A DNA stretch of 64,000 nt from Roseiconus lacunae (GCF_008312935.1 NZ_VSZO01000008.1:248001-312000), one strand, 5' to 3'; counted from the first letter of the stretch, positions 35,662 to 45,578 are shown. The notes: generated by a model from the sequence alone, not told the origin. Numbers and translations are program-made.

Positions 35662-36012
35662 TCTATCTCTTTGGTGGTGGGGTTCACTGAGGGCGAGGTC
35701 AATTGGATGCGGGTAATCACTCGTATCCGCAATTGGAGACGCAGATCGATGTCGAAAGACGCAATTTTCGTTGAACTTGCGATGATTTCGTTGTCGCGAA
35801 AGTCACGTCCTTCCCTGCAAAGTTCTTGGCAATCTGACTTGACATCATTCCATAAAACAATATCGTTCATCGCAGATAGACGATAGAAGTCAATCGAGAT
35901 TTGCCGAGAATTGAGATGGGCGACCTACCGATCGGCGCCTTGCTGATCACCGTCCACAGTCAGCGCGGCGAACTCCGCATCTAGCGATCAACAGCGTACG
36001 GGGAGAACAACA
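35662..36012. other. Divergent regulatory region of the arsenic genes
   Basis: 351 bp between the FAD oxidoreductase and ACR3. It holds a promoter and inverted repeat (35839-35885). No gene seen. Confidence 0.55.
35839..35885 (+). promoter_or_regulatory. Candidate promoter and operator for ACR3
   Basis: TTGACA at 35839-35844 and TATCGT at 35861-35866 are 16 bp apart, near the ideal for a sigma-A type promoter. The -10 box starts an imperfect inverted repeat, TATCGTTCATCG-C-AGATAGACGATA (35861-35885), 9 of 12 arm positions matching. A repressor bound there would block the promoter. No arsR gene lies in the window, so the regulator is unknown. Confidence 0.5.
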
Positions 36013-37308
36013 GTGCCAGAAAAACATGACGACCACCTCGCGATTGAGCGCGACCCTAGAGGCGAATCGTGTCCGGTGGACAAACAAACCAAAACGATGG
36101 GAGGTTTTGAGCGTTATCTCACGCTTTGGGTCGGGCTGTGCATCGTTGCCGGAGTTGTGCTTGGCAAGGTCGCTCCGGGTCTTGCGCGATCACTTGATGC
36201 GATGTCCATCGACGTTAACGGTGCGCCAGTGATCTCGATACCAATCGCGGTTTGCTTATTCTTGATGATGTATCCCATCATGGTGAAGATCGATTTCGGC
36301 GAAGTGTTTCGTGCCGGGCGTGCGTTGAAACCACTCAGTTTGACGCTTTTGATCAATTGGGGCATCAAACCGTTCACGATGTACGCGATCGCATTGTTTT
36401 TCCTAGGGACACTTTTTCTAGGTGTGATCGGTCCTGATGCGACAGACTTAATCAAGCCCCCGCTCGGAAGCGATCTTGCGGTCGGAGCCGAGTACGGATC
36501 GGGTAAGGTTGTTTTAATCGACGGCGTCAAAATGCTCGAAGTCCCGCTGTGGCGCAGCTACCTTGCCGGTTGCATTTTGTTGGGCATCGCACCGTGTACC
36601 GCGATGGTTTTGGTTTGGGGCTATCTAGCGAAGGGCAATGATGGACATACCTTGTTTATGGTTGCGATCAATTCGTTGGTGATGTTGGTGTTCTATGGCG
36701 TGCTGGGCGGATTTTTACTGGGCGTAGGGAAACTACCGGTTCCCTGGCAGGCGCTGCTGCTTTCGATTTCTGTTTATGTCGCGTTGCCATTGGTCGCCGG
36801 ATTCTTGACCCGGCGATGGATCTTGGCAACCAAGGGCGAAGCGTGGTTTCGCGAGACGTTCCTTCATTATTTGACTCCGATCACGATCACGGCGCTGTTG
36901 ATGACCTTGGTATTGCTGTTTTCGTTTAAAGGCGAAACGATCATCGAGAATCCACTTACCATCCTCTGGATCGCGATCCCCTTAACGCTACAAACCCTCT
37001 TGATATTTGCGGTGGGGTTTGGGCTATCGAAGCTCTTCGGCTTGACATACGAAAACGCCGCCCCGACCGCAATGATCGGCGCGTCCAACCACTTCGAAGT
37101 CGCGATCGCTACCGCCACGATGCTGTACGGCCTTTCTTCAGGTGCCGCACTTGCAACGGTGGTCGGTGTCTTGATCGAAGTGCCATTGATGTTAGCACTG
37201 GTCAAATTCTGTTTAGCGACGCGATCATGGTTTCCGCATCAGAACAATCTGGCGGCAACTGATTCACCAATGGTTCACGCCGACCCCACATTGGAGACGA
37301 CATCATGA
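36013..37308 (+). CDS. acr3: ACR3-family arsenite efflux transporter
   Basis: A 431-aa membrane protein with about ten helices. The conserved [12 protein letters not shown] segment carries the essential Cys of ACR3 pumps; other family blocks are LINWGIKPF and a late [14 protein letters not shown]. Arsenite leaves the cell, driven by the proton gradient. The start is a GTG with GGGGAG 7 nt upstream. Its stop overlaps the ATG of the next small gene. It is divergent from the ArsO-like flavoprotein. Confidence 0.95.
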   Translation: MPEKHDDHLAIERDPRGESCPVDKQTKTMGGFERYLTLWVGLCIVAGVVLGKVAPGLARSLDAMSIDVNGAPVISIPIAVCLFLMMYPIMVKIDFGEVFRAGRALKPLSLTLLINWGIKPFTMYAIALFFLGTLFLGVIGPDATDLIKPPLGSDLAVGAEYGSGKVVLIDGVKMLEVPLWRSYLAGCILLGIAPCTAMVLVWGYLAKGNDGHTLFMVAINSLVMLVFYGVLGGFLLGVGKLPVPWQALLLSISVYVALPLVAGFLTRRWILATKGEAWFRETFLHYLTPITITALLMTLVLLFSFKGETIIENPLTILWIAIPLTLQTLLIFAVGFGLSKLFGLTYENAAPTAMIGASNHFEVAIATATMLYGLSSGAALATVVGVLIEVPLMLALVKFCLATRSWFPHQNNLAATDSPMVHADPTLETTS

Positions 37309-37550
37309 ATGGGAAATCACACAAAGATTGCTTCGGGAAAATGTTTCCGCAGCGAATCGAGACGGGCCTTAATCAAGCGAAGGTGTTTTCAGTCGAGAAG
37401 AAACTTCCCGGTGGACTGATCCACCGTAAAGAAGCTGTGAGAACTGACGTGGATCAATGGGATGATTGCCGGCGATGTCCTGAGTTTGACAGTTGCTACA
37501 AACTGAGCATGGCAAAAATCGCATTGCAGACATCGCTTTCGCATCAATAG
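37305..37550 (+). CDS. Small protein coupled to ACR3, unknown
   Basis: An 81-aa protein whose ATG overlaps the ACR3 stop (ATGA), which suggests translational coupling and a genuine gene. It has no signal peptide or membrane helix. [14 protein letters not shown] segment near the end carries three cysteines (CxxC then a third 5 residues later) that could bind arsenite or a metal. I do not recognise the family. Confidence 0.65.
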   Translation: MNGKSHKDCFGKMFPQRIETGLNQAKVFSVEKKLPGGLIHRKEAVRTDVDQWDDCRRCPEFDSCYKLSMAKIALQTSLSHQ

Positions 37551-37565
37551 CGTGAATTATTACCG

Positions 37566-39062
37566 TCACTGAGCCAACACCGCTCGACCTTCGTCACGCA
37601 TTGCTTGCCAAAGCCTGGTCATTTCAGCTTTCATCGAGCGAACAAGATCAGGGTGCTGAGTCGCGATATCATTGCTTTGCTCAAGATCATTTGAGAGGTC
37701 ATACAACTCGGCTCGATCGGGATCAGACGTCGCGAACCACTCGTCCAGCGAGACCCCCGGGCTTCGTTTCGGCAGCCATGCGACCAAGGTGTAACGATCG
37801 CGACGCAGCGAAATCTGTGGCATGCGAAACCAGGTGTCGCCGTGATGAGGATAAAACCAGATCGGCGAATCACGTCGTTCGACGTCTTTTCCTAGAAATG
37901 CCGGGAACGCGTTGACACCATCAATGTTTCGATTGACGGGGATCGCCGCTCCGACAAGATTACAGACCGTGGGCAAAAGATCGGTACCGTTGAACAACAC
38001 GTCGCTTTTCGAGTTTGCCGGGATGACGTGCGGATAACGCACGATTCCCGGTACACGATGGCCACCTTCGTAGGGATAGCGTTTCATACCGCGGAGCGGT
38101 CCGGGTGTACCGAAGCACTTGTCGCGGATCGGATCTTCCCATTGTCCACGAGATTCATCGAACGTGACCGGCGTTTCGGGGCCATTGTCACTGGTGAATA
38201 CCACGATTGTTTCCTCGGCGAGGCCTTCGGTTTGAAGTGACTTCATCAAACGCCCAAAAGCGTTGTCAAGCTGACTGACCGTGGCGTAGTAATCCTGCTT
38301 GTGTTCGTCGAGGTTGCGTGTAGGTCGAGCGACGCGGCCATAGCGAATTTGCTTTTCTAGCTGGTCGACTCTGTCAGAAGCATATCGATCGCGATAGCTT
38401 TCCGGTGGATCGATCGGCGTGTGTGGCTCGTGTGAGCAGACGAACATGAAAAACGGTTGTTGCTTGTTGCGTGTGTTCATCAACCAGTCACATGCATCAT
38501 CAACGATCGCATCGCAGTACCATTGTTCGACTTTCCCGACGGGCTTGCCATTTTTAATAAACGCCTTCGGACGACGTGGGCCGCCGAGTTTGTCGAACGC
38601 ATTGAGCGTTGTTCCCATCCAATAATCAAAGCCCTGTTCACCAGGACCGGGGTGGCCGTGGTCGGATTCCTCCAGCGTCGAAAGATGCCACTTGCCCCAA
38701 AATGCAGTTTCGTAGCCTTTGGTTTTCAAGATCTCGGCAAGCGTGACTTCCTGGTCTCTTAAGAACGTCTTGCGGCTATGAATGTAGAAAAAGCCGCTGC
38801 GATAAGGCTGACGTCCTGTCAGCAGTCCGGCCCTCGATGGTGAACAAACCGTTCCGGCGGAATGACAGTCGGTCAGAAGCACACCTTCCGAGGCAAAGCG
38901 GTCCAGATTCGGAGTTTCGATGATCGGATTGCCATAGCAACCGAGGTCTCCATAGCCCAAATCATCGGCAAGAAACACGATCACATTCGGCGGCCGGTCC
39001 GATGCCGAGGTGACGGCGCAGAAGCTCAACAGCATCAAAACGGAGCATGCGAAAGATTTCAT
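37566..39062 (-). CDS. Secreted sulfatase
   Basis: From 39062 a signal peptide ends TSAS. Numbered from an in-frame start at 39083: DD 40-41, CSPSR 80-84 (formylglycine Cys C80), GKWHLS, a CSHEPHTP segment with the His pair and TSDNGPE. It is a formylglycine sulfatase of about 498 aa and probably releases sulfate from glycans. It stands alone on the minus strand between the arsenic genes and tRNA-Leu. Confidence 0.93.
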   Translation of the reverse strand: MKSFACSVLMLLSFCAVTSASDRPPNVIVFLADDLGYGDLGCYGNPIIETPNLDRFASEGVLLTDCHSAGTVCSPSRAGLLTGRQPYRSGFFYIHSRKTFLRDQEVTLAEILKTKGYETAFWGKWHLSTLEESDHGHPGPGEQGFDYWMGTTLNAFDKLGGPRRPKAFIKNGKPVGKVEQWYCDAIVDDACDWLMNTRNKQQPFFMFVCSHEPHTPIDPPESYRDRYASDRVDQLEKQIRYGRVARPTRNLDEHKQDYYATVSQLDNAFGRLMKSLQTEGLAEETIVVFTSDNGPETPVTFDESRGQWEDPIRDKCFGTPGPLRGMKRYPYEGGHRVPGIVRYPHVIPANSKSDVLFNGTDLLPTVCNLVGAAIPVNRNIDGVNAFPAFLGKDVERRDSPIWFYPHHGDTWFRMPQISLRRDRYTLVAWLPKRSPGVSLDEWFATSDPDRAELYDLSNDLEQSNDIATQHPDLVRSMKAEMTRLWQAMRDEGRAVLAQ

Positions 39063-39176
39063 CGGCCGATCCAAAGTTGGCAAGGAAACAGGACCAATCT
39101 AATGCCGAGTCGCACGACGCGACACATTGGAGCGACTAAAAAGAAAGGGAACAATGGAATGCTCCCCGATCAGCAG

Positions 39177-39262
39177 TGCCCGAGGCGGGACTCGAACCCG
39201 CACAGCCGTATCTGGCCGGGGGATTTTAAATCCCCTGTGTCTGCCAATTCCACCACCCGGGC
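39177..39262 (-). tRNA. tRNA-Leu (UAA)
   Basis: On the minus strand: acceptor GCCCGGG pairing with CTCGGGC, D-arm GTGGAATTGGCAGAC, anticodon stem GGGGA-TTTAAAA-TCCCC giving anticodon TAA, a long variable arm as expected for Leu, and T-arm GCGGGTTCGAGTCCCGC. The discriminator is A; CCA is not encoded. All 86 nt fit a class II tRNA. Confidence 0.97.
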
Positions 39263-39835
39263 ATCTGTCGTGTTTTGCCGAGCGAGACAAGCATTTCCGG
39301 GCAGGTGGTTGACGGCCCGGACGTCGCGACGCGGCTTCGAAGTCATAACGTTTTCCGGCGAGGATTTGAACCCGCCGATGAGGCAGTTTGCTCCGAATTC
39401 GGATTCCCCTCCGCTACGATCGGGGCCAGTTTTACCGGGGGCTGCCCGGTTTGACCAGGGAACTGCGCCAGAAGACATTGAATGTCTGGCTAAATGTCGG
39501 CTGCCAATGACAGTTTGCACGATTTTCGCGTGTTCACCGGCTAGGTAACCAGGGAATGCGACACCAGCGGCGCCCCTTGAGTGCGTTCTAACTTGAGGAA
39601 TGGGTCGAGCAAATCGCGGCAGGCGCGGACTACTAATCTTCGAGAATCGACACTCAATCTTTTCGTCCGGATCAGCGGTGATTGATGTTTCAACAGATTA
39701 CGTCACCGGGGAACATTCCAGGAAAAGTTTCGACGGCGAAATGAGAAGCTGTATTGCGGCCATTGGACGCGCTCGGTGCCGTCGCGGAGATGAGCAGTTG
39801 TATCCCGTCTGGTCGCACGACGATCAACTAAAAAA
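39263..39835. other. Intergenic region, no gene supported
   Basis: Between tRNA-Leu and the terminator at 39836. A T-arm-like GTTCAAATCCT occurs on the minus strand near 39360-39380, but no full cloverleaf forms around it. Open frames here have no features. Confidence 0.4.
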
Positions 39836-39870
39836 GCACCCCAGCGATCCGCGCGGGATCGCTGGGGTGC
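39830..39870 (-). terminator. Strong intrinsic terminator, leftward
   Basis: A perfect 15-bp stem, GCACCCCAGCGATCC (39836-39850) with its complement at 39856-39870 around the loop GCGCG. An A-run at 39830-39835 gives TTTTTT on the minus strand after the hairpin. It would end leftward transcription. The nearest minus-strand gene, hrpB, ends more than 500 bp away. Confidence 0.85.
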
Positions 39871-40397
39871 ACACCGGTGGCTTCCTTGCCGATGGACTCC
39901 TTTCGCTGTCAAAATCACCTCCTGTGATTCAGCTAGGACCACCTCCTGTGATCCCAATGGCTCTGACATTTCGGCAAGACGCTTCGACTCGCTTGCCCTC
40001 TTGGTCGACTCGACTGGCCAATTCGGCGAGTCGTGATTTCATGAACGCTTGCTCCGTGCTCTCGGTCGACACGTCCTTCGCCGGCTTGGGTGATCCCTGC
40101 ATCGTCGTTGCCCCGATTCACATTTTGAAAGACACAGCCAGGTGCAGCGTTTCGTTTTATTTTAGGACTTGCCACATGGCGCTTGCCACGCTGGTGTCGC
40201 GATCACCGGGCCTAGTGCCCGGTGGCTGATTGATCGCGCCCGAATTCCTAATCGAAACAATGCACGTACGTTTGATACCCCAAAGTCTATGGTGGATCGC
40301 CCCCCCGTCCAATAGCAGTCTTTAAAGATTCTTGTCGGGAAGTTAATTGCGGAACACGGCAGGTCATTGGTGACTTTCGAGACCGCGTGGAACCGGT
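39871..40397. other. Intergenic region between hrpB and the terminator
   Basis: No confident gene. On the minus strand two near-identical CACAGGAGGTG stretches occur (about 39913-39923 and 39940-39950); both look like ribosome-binding sites but no good frame follows. A REP-like copy lies at 40171-40233. Confidence 0.4.
40171..40233. repeat. REP-like palindromic repeat, copy 3
   Basis: Half one CCACATGGCGCTTGCCACG, half two CGATCACCGGG and TGCCCGGTGGCTGAT. Same ordering as the 48717 copy. The inner CCGGGCCTAGTGCCCGG could form its own hairpin. Confidence 0.5.
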
Positions 40398-42941
40398 TCA
40401 CGTTGATTTGGGTTTTAGCCCGTTACGCGTCGCCTGGGCGTTGGCAGGATCATCAGGCCAATGGTGCTTGGGGTAACGGCGTTTGAGTTCCTTTTTGACT
40501 TCGAGGTACGTCGTCTTCCAAAAACTTTCGAGGTCATCGGTGATCTGTTGTGGGCGATGGTTCGGACCCAACAAGTGCAATTGAATCGTCGTTTTCCCAC
40601 CGGCGATCGTCGGTGTCGCCGGCCAACCGAAGAGCTCTTGAAGCCGGACGGCAAGGACCGGACGCTTTCCGAGTTCATAGGTCAGATGGAATTGGTTCCC
40701 GCTGGGAACCTGGATTTTCTCTGGCGCTTGCGTTTCGAACCACTGAAGCTGGTCGTAATCGAAGAGGCCGCGAAGGTAATCCAACCAAGGTGCTTCCGAC
40801 AGTTTCTTGAAGGAGAGCATTGATTGGCAAAACTGCTTCAGCACCGTATCGATCGCTTCGGAGGATGGCATCGGTAATGCACCGGAATCATCGTATGAAT
40901 CGAGGAATCTCCAACGATCAAGAAAACGCTGAGTCGCCTTGTCGTTCGGTAGCACCGATGCGATTTGTTGGTTGGCGTGTTGATAAAGCAGCTCGGCCGA
41001 CTGATCATTCGGCTCCGACGAGCAAGGCGTTTCTCCGGCACAAAGGTCCAGAACATAGCGTCGTGATCGGGCGACGATCGCTTTCATCGACGGATGAAAA
41101 AACGTTTCGACACGTTCGCTGATCCAGTCATGCGGAATCCACGCCGGATCGATTGCCGACGCACGCCGAACGGTCGCCTCACTGCCTTTGCCATCGACGT
41201 CGATGCACAGAAAAAATTCTGCCGTGCGGACGGACGAATTGGAATCAAGCTTGACGCCGCGACCGCCCACCATCACTCCGCTACTTGCCCCCGGACGCCG
41301 TCGCTTGGCAAGTCGATCCGGATAGGCCGCAAGCAACGACCGAGAGATGGCTTCCTCGAGTGAGCCGGCACTACGCCCTTGTGTCTTTTCGCGGGACGCA
41401 TTCTTAGGAATGATACCAACAAGTTGTTTTGCCACTCGTTCGATCGTCCGCGCGGCGGCGTGGTGGATATCGGAATCAGAAGTCCCCTCAAGATAACGTC
41501 TCAGGCGAAGCAAGCGATCGATTAAATCACTTTCGATCGTCGATTCGCGTGTCGTTCGCAGTCCACGCGGAAACGGATCTCGTTCGCTGAGCATTGCCGC
41601 TGCGATTGAGATCGGCTCGACGCAGTCAAACTGCGCGGCGGCTAGCATCAATCGCGCCAGTCTCGGATGAACCGGGAGGGAGATCATTTGTTGTCCCGTC
41701 TCGGTCAATCGCTGCTCCGAATCGATCGCCTCGAAAAGCTGCAATTGCTGGTTCGCCAGAGTCACGGATGACTCGGTCGGCGGCGTTACCCAGGGAAACT
41801 GAAACGTCTCGCGTTCGCCCCAACTGGCCAGACAGAGCATTGCCGAGGCGAGATCAGTCCGCAAAATTTCGGGCGGCGTGTGATCGGGGCGGCCACGATC
41901 GAGAGGTTTGGACCAAAGGCGATAACAGACACCGGGCGCAGTCCGCCCGGCTCGACCAGCCCGTTGATCGGCCGAAGCCTTGGAGATCGATTGGAGCTGA
42001 AGTTTCGTCAGGCCAACGCTGGAATCAAATTCGGCGACACGAGCCAGCCCCGAGTCGATCACACAGCGAACGTTGGGAATGGTGAGAGATGTTTCGGCAA
42101 CGTTAGTTGCCAAAACAATCTTGCGAACTGGTGAGGGCCGTAAGATGGCGTCTTGTTTCTCGGCTGATAGATCACCGAACAAAGAATTGACTTCGATACC
42201 AGCTTTTCGGGCGATCGAATCGATTTGTCTGGCGGTTTGATTGATCTCGCCGACTCCGGGAAGAAATACCAAAATGTCGCCATCATTGTTTTCGATGACG
42301 TTTGGCAGAAGCCTTGCAACTCGTTCGGCGATCGCCTTCGCGGTTGGACGCATCGGTTGCAGCGACCGGTCATAGCGAACGTCGACCGGATAGGCGCGTC
42401 CTTCGCTTTCGATGACCACCGCGTCGTCGATCAGATGTTCAATCGGCGCGGTCTCCAATGTGGCGCTCATCACCACCAAGCGCAATTCCGGCCGCAGCGT
42501 CGAACGGATGCGATGCAGCATGCCGAGGACCAGATCGATCTCGATGGACCGTTCGTGAAATTCGTCCAGGATGACACAGCCGACATCGTCCAGCAGTGGA
42601 TCGCTGGTCAGCTGCCGAAGCAGAATCCCCGACGTCATAGAAACGAACGCAGTCGTGTCGGTCCGGCGGCGGTCGAAGCGGACGTGGTAACCATACGTTT
42701 GCCCTACCGTCTCGCCGGCAAGCCCGCTCAATCGCATGGCCGCCGCCCGAGCCGCGACCCGCCGTGGTTGCAGCATCAAAATGCGTCCGGCTTCGATCAC
42801 TCCCGAACGAAGCAATGCCGGCGGGATTCCGGTTGTTTTTCCGGCGCCCGGCGGGGCACGCAAAATAACGGATCGGTTTGCTTTGACCGCCGAGATGAGA
42901 TCATCGAGGCAGTCATCGATCGGGAGCGATTCGGAATCCAT
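40398..42941 (-). CDS. hrpB: ATP-dependent helicase HrpB
   Basis: An 847-aa DExH-box helicase. Walker A GAGKT 32-36, DEFH box 126-129, SAT 159-161 and a later QRAGRAGR (motif VI) are present. The length and the C-terminal HrpB-specific region (LGPNHRPQQITDDLESFW, YPKHHWPDDP) separate it from HrpA. It is cytoplasmic; in other bacteria HrpB is an RNA helicase of unclear duty. It starts at 42941, and the gene upstream on the same strand ends at 43084. Confidence 0.96.
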   Translation of the reverse strand: MDSESLPIDDCLDDLISAVKANRSVILRAPPGAGKTTGIPPALLRSGVIEAGRILMLQPRRVAARAAAMRLSGLAGETVGQTYGYHVRFDRRRTDTTAFVSMTSGILLRQLTSDPLLDDVGCVILDEFHERSIEIDLVLGMLHRIRSTLRPELRLVVMSATLETAPIEHLIDDAVVIESEGRAYPVDVRYDRSLQPMRPTAKAIAERVARLLPNVIENNDGDILVFLPGVGEINQTARQIDSIARKAGIEVNSLFGDLSAEKQDAILRPSPVRKIVLATNVAETSLTIPNVRCVIDSGLARVAEFDSSVGLTKLQLQSISKASADQRAGRAGRTAPGVCYRLWSKPLDRGRPDHTPPEILRTDLASAMLCLASWGERETFQFPWVTPPTESSVTLANQQLQLFEAIDSEQRLTETGQQMISLPVHPRLARLMLAAAQFDCVEPISIAAAMLSERDPFPRGLRTTRESTIESDLIDRLLRLRRYLEGTSDSDIHHAAARTIERVAKQLVGIIPKNASREKTQGRSAGSLEEAISRSLLAAYPDRLAKRRRPGASSGVMVGGRGVKLDSNSSVRTAEFFLCIDVDGKGSEATVRRASAIDPAWIPHDWISERVETFFHPSMKAIVARSRRYVLDLCAGETPCSSEPNDQSAELLYQHANQQIASVLPNDKATQRFLDRWRFLDSYDDSGALPMPSSEAIDTVLKQFCQSMLSFKKLSEAPWLDYLRGLFDYDQLQWFETQAPEKIQVPSGNQFHLTYELGKRPVLAVRLQELFGWPATPTIAGGKTTIQLHLLGPNHRPQQITDDLESFWKTTYLEVKKELKRRYPKHHWPDDPANAQATRNGLKPKST

Positions 42942-43016
42942 TCGTCGAGTATTCGATCTAGTGCTTCGTCAACATCTGAAATTAGGTTTAGCCAATGGTC
43001 GTTCGCCACGGTTTCG

Positions 43017-43060
43017 GCGCAATCACCAGGGGCAACGACTGTCGGCTGATGAGCCGAACC
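43017..43060. repeat. REP-like palindromic repeat, copy 4 (partial)
   Basis: GCGCAATCACCAGGGGCAAC and TGTCGGCTGATGAGCC match the second half of the 48717 copy. The first half is poor. It lies in the gap between hrpB and the esterase. Confidence 0.35.
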
Positions 43061-43083
43061 GGAACATTTGGCCGGAGCGGAGC

Positions 43084-44226
43084 TTAGCGCTCGGACGCCG
43101 CTGAGTCTTGAAACAGCATCGGCAGAAAACGCGGTAAGTAGTCGTCTCGCCAAACATCCCAATTGTGGGCGCCCTGGGTCTCTAAATAGACGTGCGGAAT
43201 ACTTGCGGCCTTCAATTGTTTGACGAAGGCCTGATTCCGTTCGAGTAAGAAATCTTCGTCTCCGCATGCGATCCAAAAATGCTTCAATTCCATTTTGAAC
43301 CGATCGAGATCGGTCGCCAAGTCATCAAGAGTTTCGTCTTGGGGAGCGGCGGCACTGTACGCACCGACATAGGCAAACTCATTGGATGCCAAGGCGGTAC
43401 GGATCGAATGACCGCCCCCCATCGAAAGTCCGGCGATGGCTCGATTATCGATCGTGTCGAGCGTACGATAGTTTGATCGGACCCATGGTAATAACACCTC
43501 GATAAGGTCACGACGCATGGCGAGATTATTGTCTTTCCCGTAGTCGTCGCGAGCTTGTTTGGACTGCGTTCCGTGTGGTAGTGGAACCGGGTGACCGTGT
43601 GGCATCACGATGATCATTTCTTTCGTAGTACCGCCGTGGATTAAATTATCGGCGATCAGATTCGCTCGCCCGACTTCGGTCCATGCGGTCTGGTCATCGC
43701 CAAAACCGTGCAGCAAAAACAGCACGGGGTACCTTTTATCAGGATGGCTGGCATAGCTGGGCGGAGTGTAGACGATCACTTGTCGCTGCGAATTGGTGAT
43801 CGCTGATTGGTAGTAGTGATGATGAAGTACACCGTGATCGACCGACTGACGTTCGGTAACCAATGACGGGTCACCGGGGACTTCGACAAGGTTTTCCAGC
43901 GTGTACCACTTTTTGATCCAACGGTTTCGGATATCCAATTGAGCCGTCCCATCGACGATCATCTTGTATTCATAAATGCCGGGGGCGAGCGGCCGCGACG
44001 TCCCCAGCCATTTGCCATTCTCGTCTTTTGTTAGTGTTACCGTGGACTTGTCGTCGGGCACGCGATTGAACTGAATTTCGATCGTTTCCGCTGCGGGTTG
44101 ATCGGTACGAAACGTAATCGAACCGTCTGCGTTGACTTCGGGAGATTTCAACCGTTGTGACCAGGCTGACGAGGAAGTGATCAACACGGAGAGAATCAGC
44201 CCAAACGTATGAAGGTAAGGTCGCAT
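43084..44226 (-). CDS. Secreted esterase of the esterase D/feruloyl-esterase type, with E-set N-domain
   Basis: From 44226 the signal peptide is LHTFGLILSVLITSSSAWS. An E-set/CBM48-like domain follows (ADGSITFRTDQPAAETIEIQ, APGIYEYKMIVDG), then an alpha/beta hydrolase core: YPVLFLLHGFGDD, nucleophile in AIAGLSMGGGHS, an Asp in ACGDEDF and a His in QGAHNWDVW. Such enzymes release feruloyl or acetyl groups from plant or algal polysaccharides. A GTG at 44289 directly next to the lactonase stop is an alternative start. It probably shares an operon with the lactonase. Confidence 0.87.
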   Translation of the reverse strand: MRPYLHTFGLILSVLITSSSAWSQRLKSPEVNADGSITFRTDQPAAETIEIQFNRVPDDKSTVTLTKDENGKWLGTSRPLAPGIYEYKMIVDGTAQLDIRNRWIKKWYTLENLVEVPGDPSLVTERQSVDHGVLHHHYYQSAITNSQRQVIVYTPPSYASHPDKRYPVLFLLHGFGDDQTAWTEVGRANLIADNLIHGGTTKEMIIVMPHGHPVPLPHGTQSKQARDDYGKDNNLAMRRDLIEVLLPWVRSNYRTLDTIDNRAIAGLSMGGGHSIRTALASNEFAYVGAYSAAAPQDETLDDLATDLDRFKMELKHFWIACGDEDFLLERNQAFVKQLKAASIPHVYLETQGAHNWDVWRDDYLPRFLPMLFQDSAASER

Positions 44227-44288
44227 CGAGAGAAGAGTTGCTAGGGGCAATGGAGTGAGAGTATTTTTCGTCGTTGAATCAGCGAGCA

Positions 44289-45479
44289 CTAATCACGACG
44301 CAGGAAGCGGACGTTGACCGGGGCATCCAAGTGAATTTCACTACCGGTTGGGGTGAGGCTTCCGTCCTTGCGATCGACTCGCATCGAGACGACATTTCCG
44401 GTTTTCTGATTGGCGACGACGACAAAGTACCCGTCCGGTGAGATGCCAAACCCACGTGGAGTTTGACCGCCCGAGGAGATATTGGCAACGCGTTTGATGG
44501 AAGCTTCGGATTCATCGACCTGCAAGACGGCGATCGAATCATGGCCGCGGTTGGAAACGTATGCGAACTTTCCATCAGGGTGAAACAAGCATTCTGCCGT
44601 GGAGTTCCCCGGGACGGTCGCCCCCTCGGGCAATGTTGAAATCGTTTGGACCAGGTCCAGTGAGTTCGTTTGCCCGCGCTTGGAAGATCCCAAACGCAGC
44701 AGCGTGACCTGCGACGTCAGCTCCAAATTCGACAATGCGAAGCGTCCGGACGGCGAAAGACAGAAATGCCGCGGGCCTCCACCGGCCGGCATCGACAGTG
44801 AAGGTGGCGACGCCGGAAGCATGGCCCCGGTCCGGAGATTGATGTCGTAAACAAGAATCTTGTCGATCCCAAGGTCGGCGACAAAGGCTTGCGTTCCGTC
44901 TCGGTTAAAGTTGATCGAGTGGGCATGCGGCGCTTGTTGGCGTCGCGGATTGACACTACTGCCATGATGCTGATGGAATGCGATCGCATTGCCAACCGAA
45001 CCGTCGCGGAGAACCGGAAAGATCGCGCAACTGCCGCCGGAATAATTCGCCACCCCGACCAACGCCCCAGACGGGTTCACGGCAACATGACATGCCGCCG
45101 CACCTCCGGTCGACATTGTGTTGATTTCTTGCAGCGTGCCGTCGGGCTGAATCGAAAACGCGATTAATCCTTTCGAGTCCTCACCACCATCAGGGACTTC
45201 TGACACCGCATAGAGATACCGCCCGTTCGGAGCGATTGCGACAAACGATGGATTGACGGCTTTGGCAGCCAATCGTGGTTTGGATAGTTCGCCCGAGCTT
45301 TCATCCAACGAACAAACATAGATGCCGTCACTGTTCGAATCACCTTTGGTGTAGGTGCCGATGTAAACCAGCGTTTCCGCAATCGCGGATCCGGCGGTAG
45401 TAGCTGAAAATCCAAGCATCCCGGCCAAAACTAGCAGGAGTAGCGAACCTGGGTGGAAACGATCGGTGGTAGTGTTCAT
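44289..45479 (-). CDS. Secreted lactonase-family beta-propeller (6-phosphogluconolactonase-like)
   Basis: From 45479 the protein has a signal peptide (FHPGSLLLLVLAGMLGFSAT). The seven-bladed lactonase propeller is shown by LVYIGTYTKGDSNSDGIYV, NPSFVAIAPNGRYLYAVSE and AHSINFNRDGTQAFVADLG with PRHFCLSPSGRFA. Pgl-type propellers open sugar lactones; here an exported copy would act on extracellular aldonolactones. A start at 45518 is possible. It lies directly upstream of the esterase gene (1-bp overlap with its GTG) and may be co-expressed. Confidence 0.85.
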   Translation of the reverse strand: MNTTTDRFHPGSLLLLVLAGMLGFSATTAGSAIAETLVYIGTYTKGDSNSDGIYVCSLDESSGELSKPRLAAKAVNPSFVAIAPNGRYLYAVSEVPDGGEDSKGLIAFSIQPDGTLQEINTMSTGGAAACHVAVNPSGALVGVANYSGGSCAIFPVLRDGSVGNAIAFHQHHGSSVNPRRQQAPHAHSINFNRDGTQAFVADLGIDKILVYDINLRTGAMLPASPPSLSMPAGGGPRHFCLSPSGRFALSNLELTSQVTLLRLGSSKRGQTNSLDLVQTISTLPEGATVPGNSTAECLFHPDGKFAYVSNRGHDSIAVLQVDESEASIKRVANISSGGQTPRGFGISPDGYFVVVANQKTGNVVSMRVDRKDGSLTPTGSEIHLDAPVNVRFLRRD

Positions 45480-45578
45480 CAGAAGGTGGGGAATCGGTGG
45501 AGAAGCGGGCACAATCATGATCTGTGACAGTTTATCATGACGCGTTCAGACCGTTTGAACCGTCTTTAGTGAAACGCC

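Noticed and set aside
39340-39460. Possible second tRNA after tRNA-Leu
   Set aside because: A T-loop-like GTTCAAATCCT exists on the minus strand, but the stem does not pair and no acceptor or anticodon arm fits.
39703-39969. Minus-strand 88-codon frame through the terminator
   Set aside because: It would read through the 15-bp terminator hairpin and encodes Arg-rich sequence with no family features.
39600-40229. Plus-strand 209-codon frame
   Set aside because: It crosses the terminator and a REP-like repeat and carries no motifs.
42225-43049. Plus-strand open frame of 274 codons
   Set aside because: It lies antisense to the motif-rich 5' part of hrpB, with no recognisable domain.
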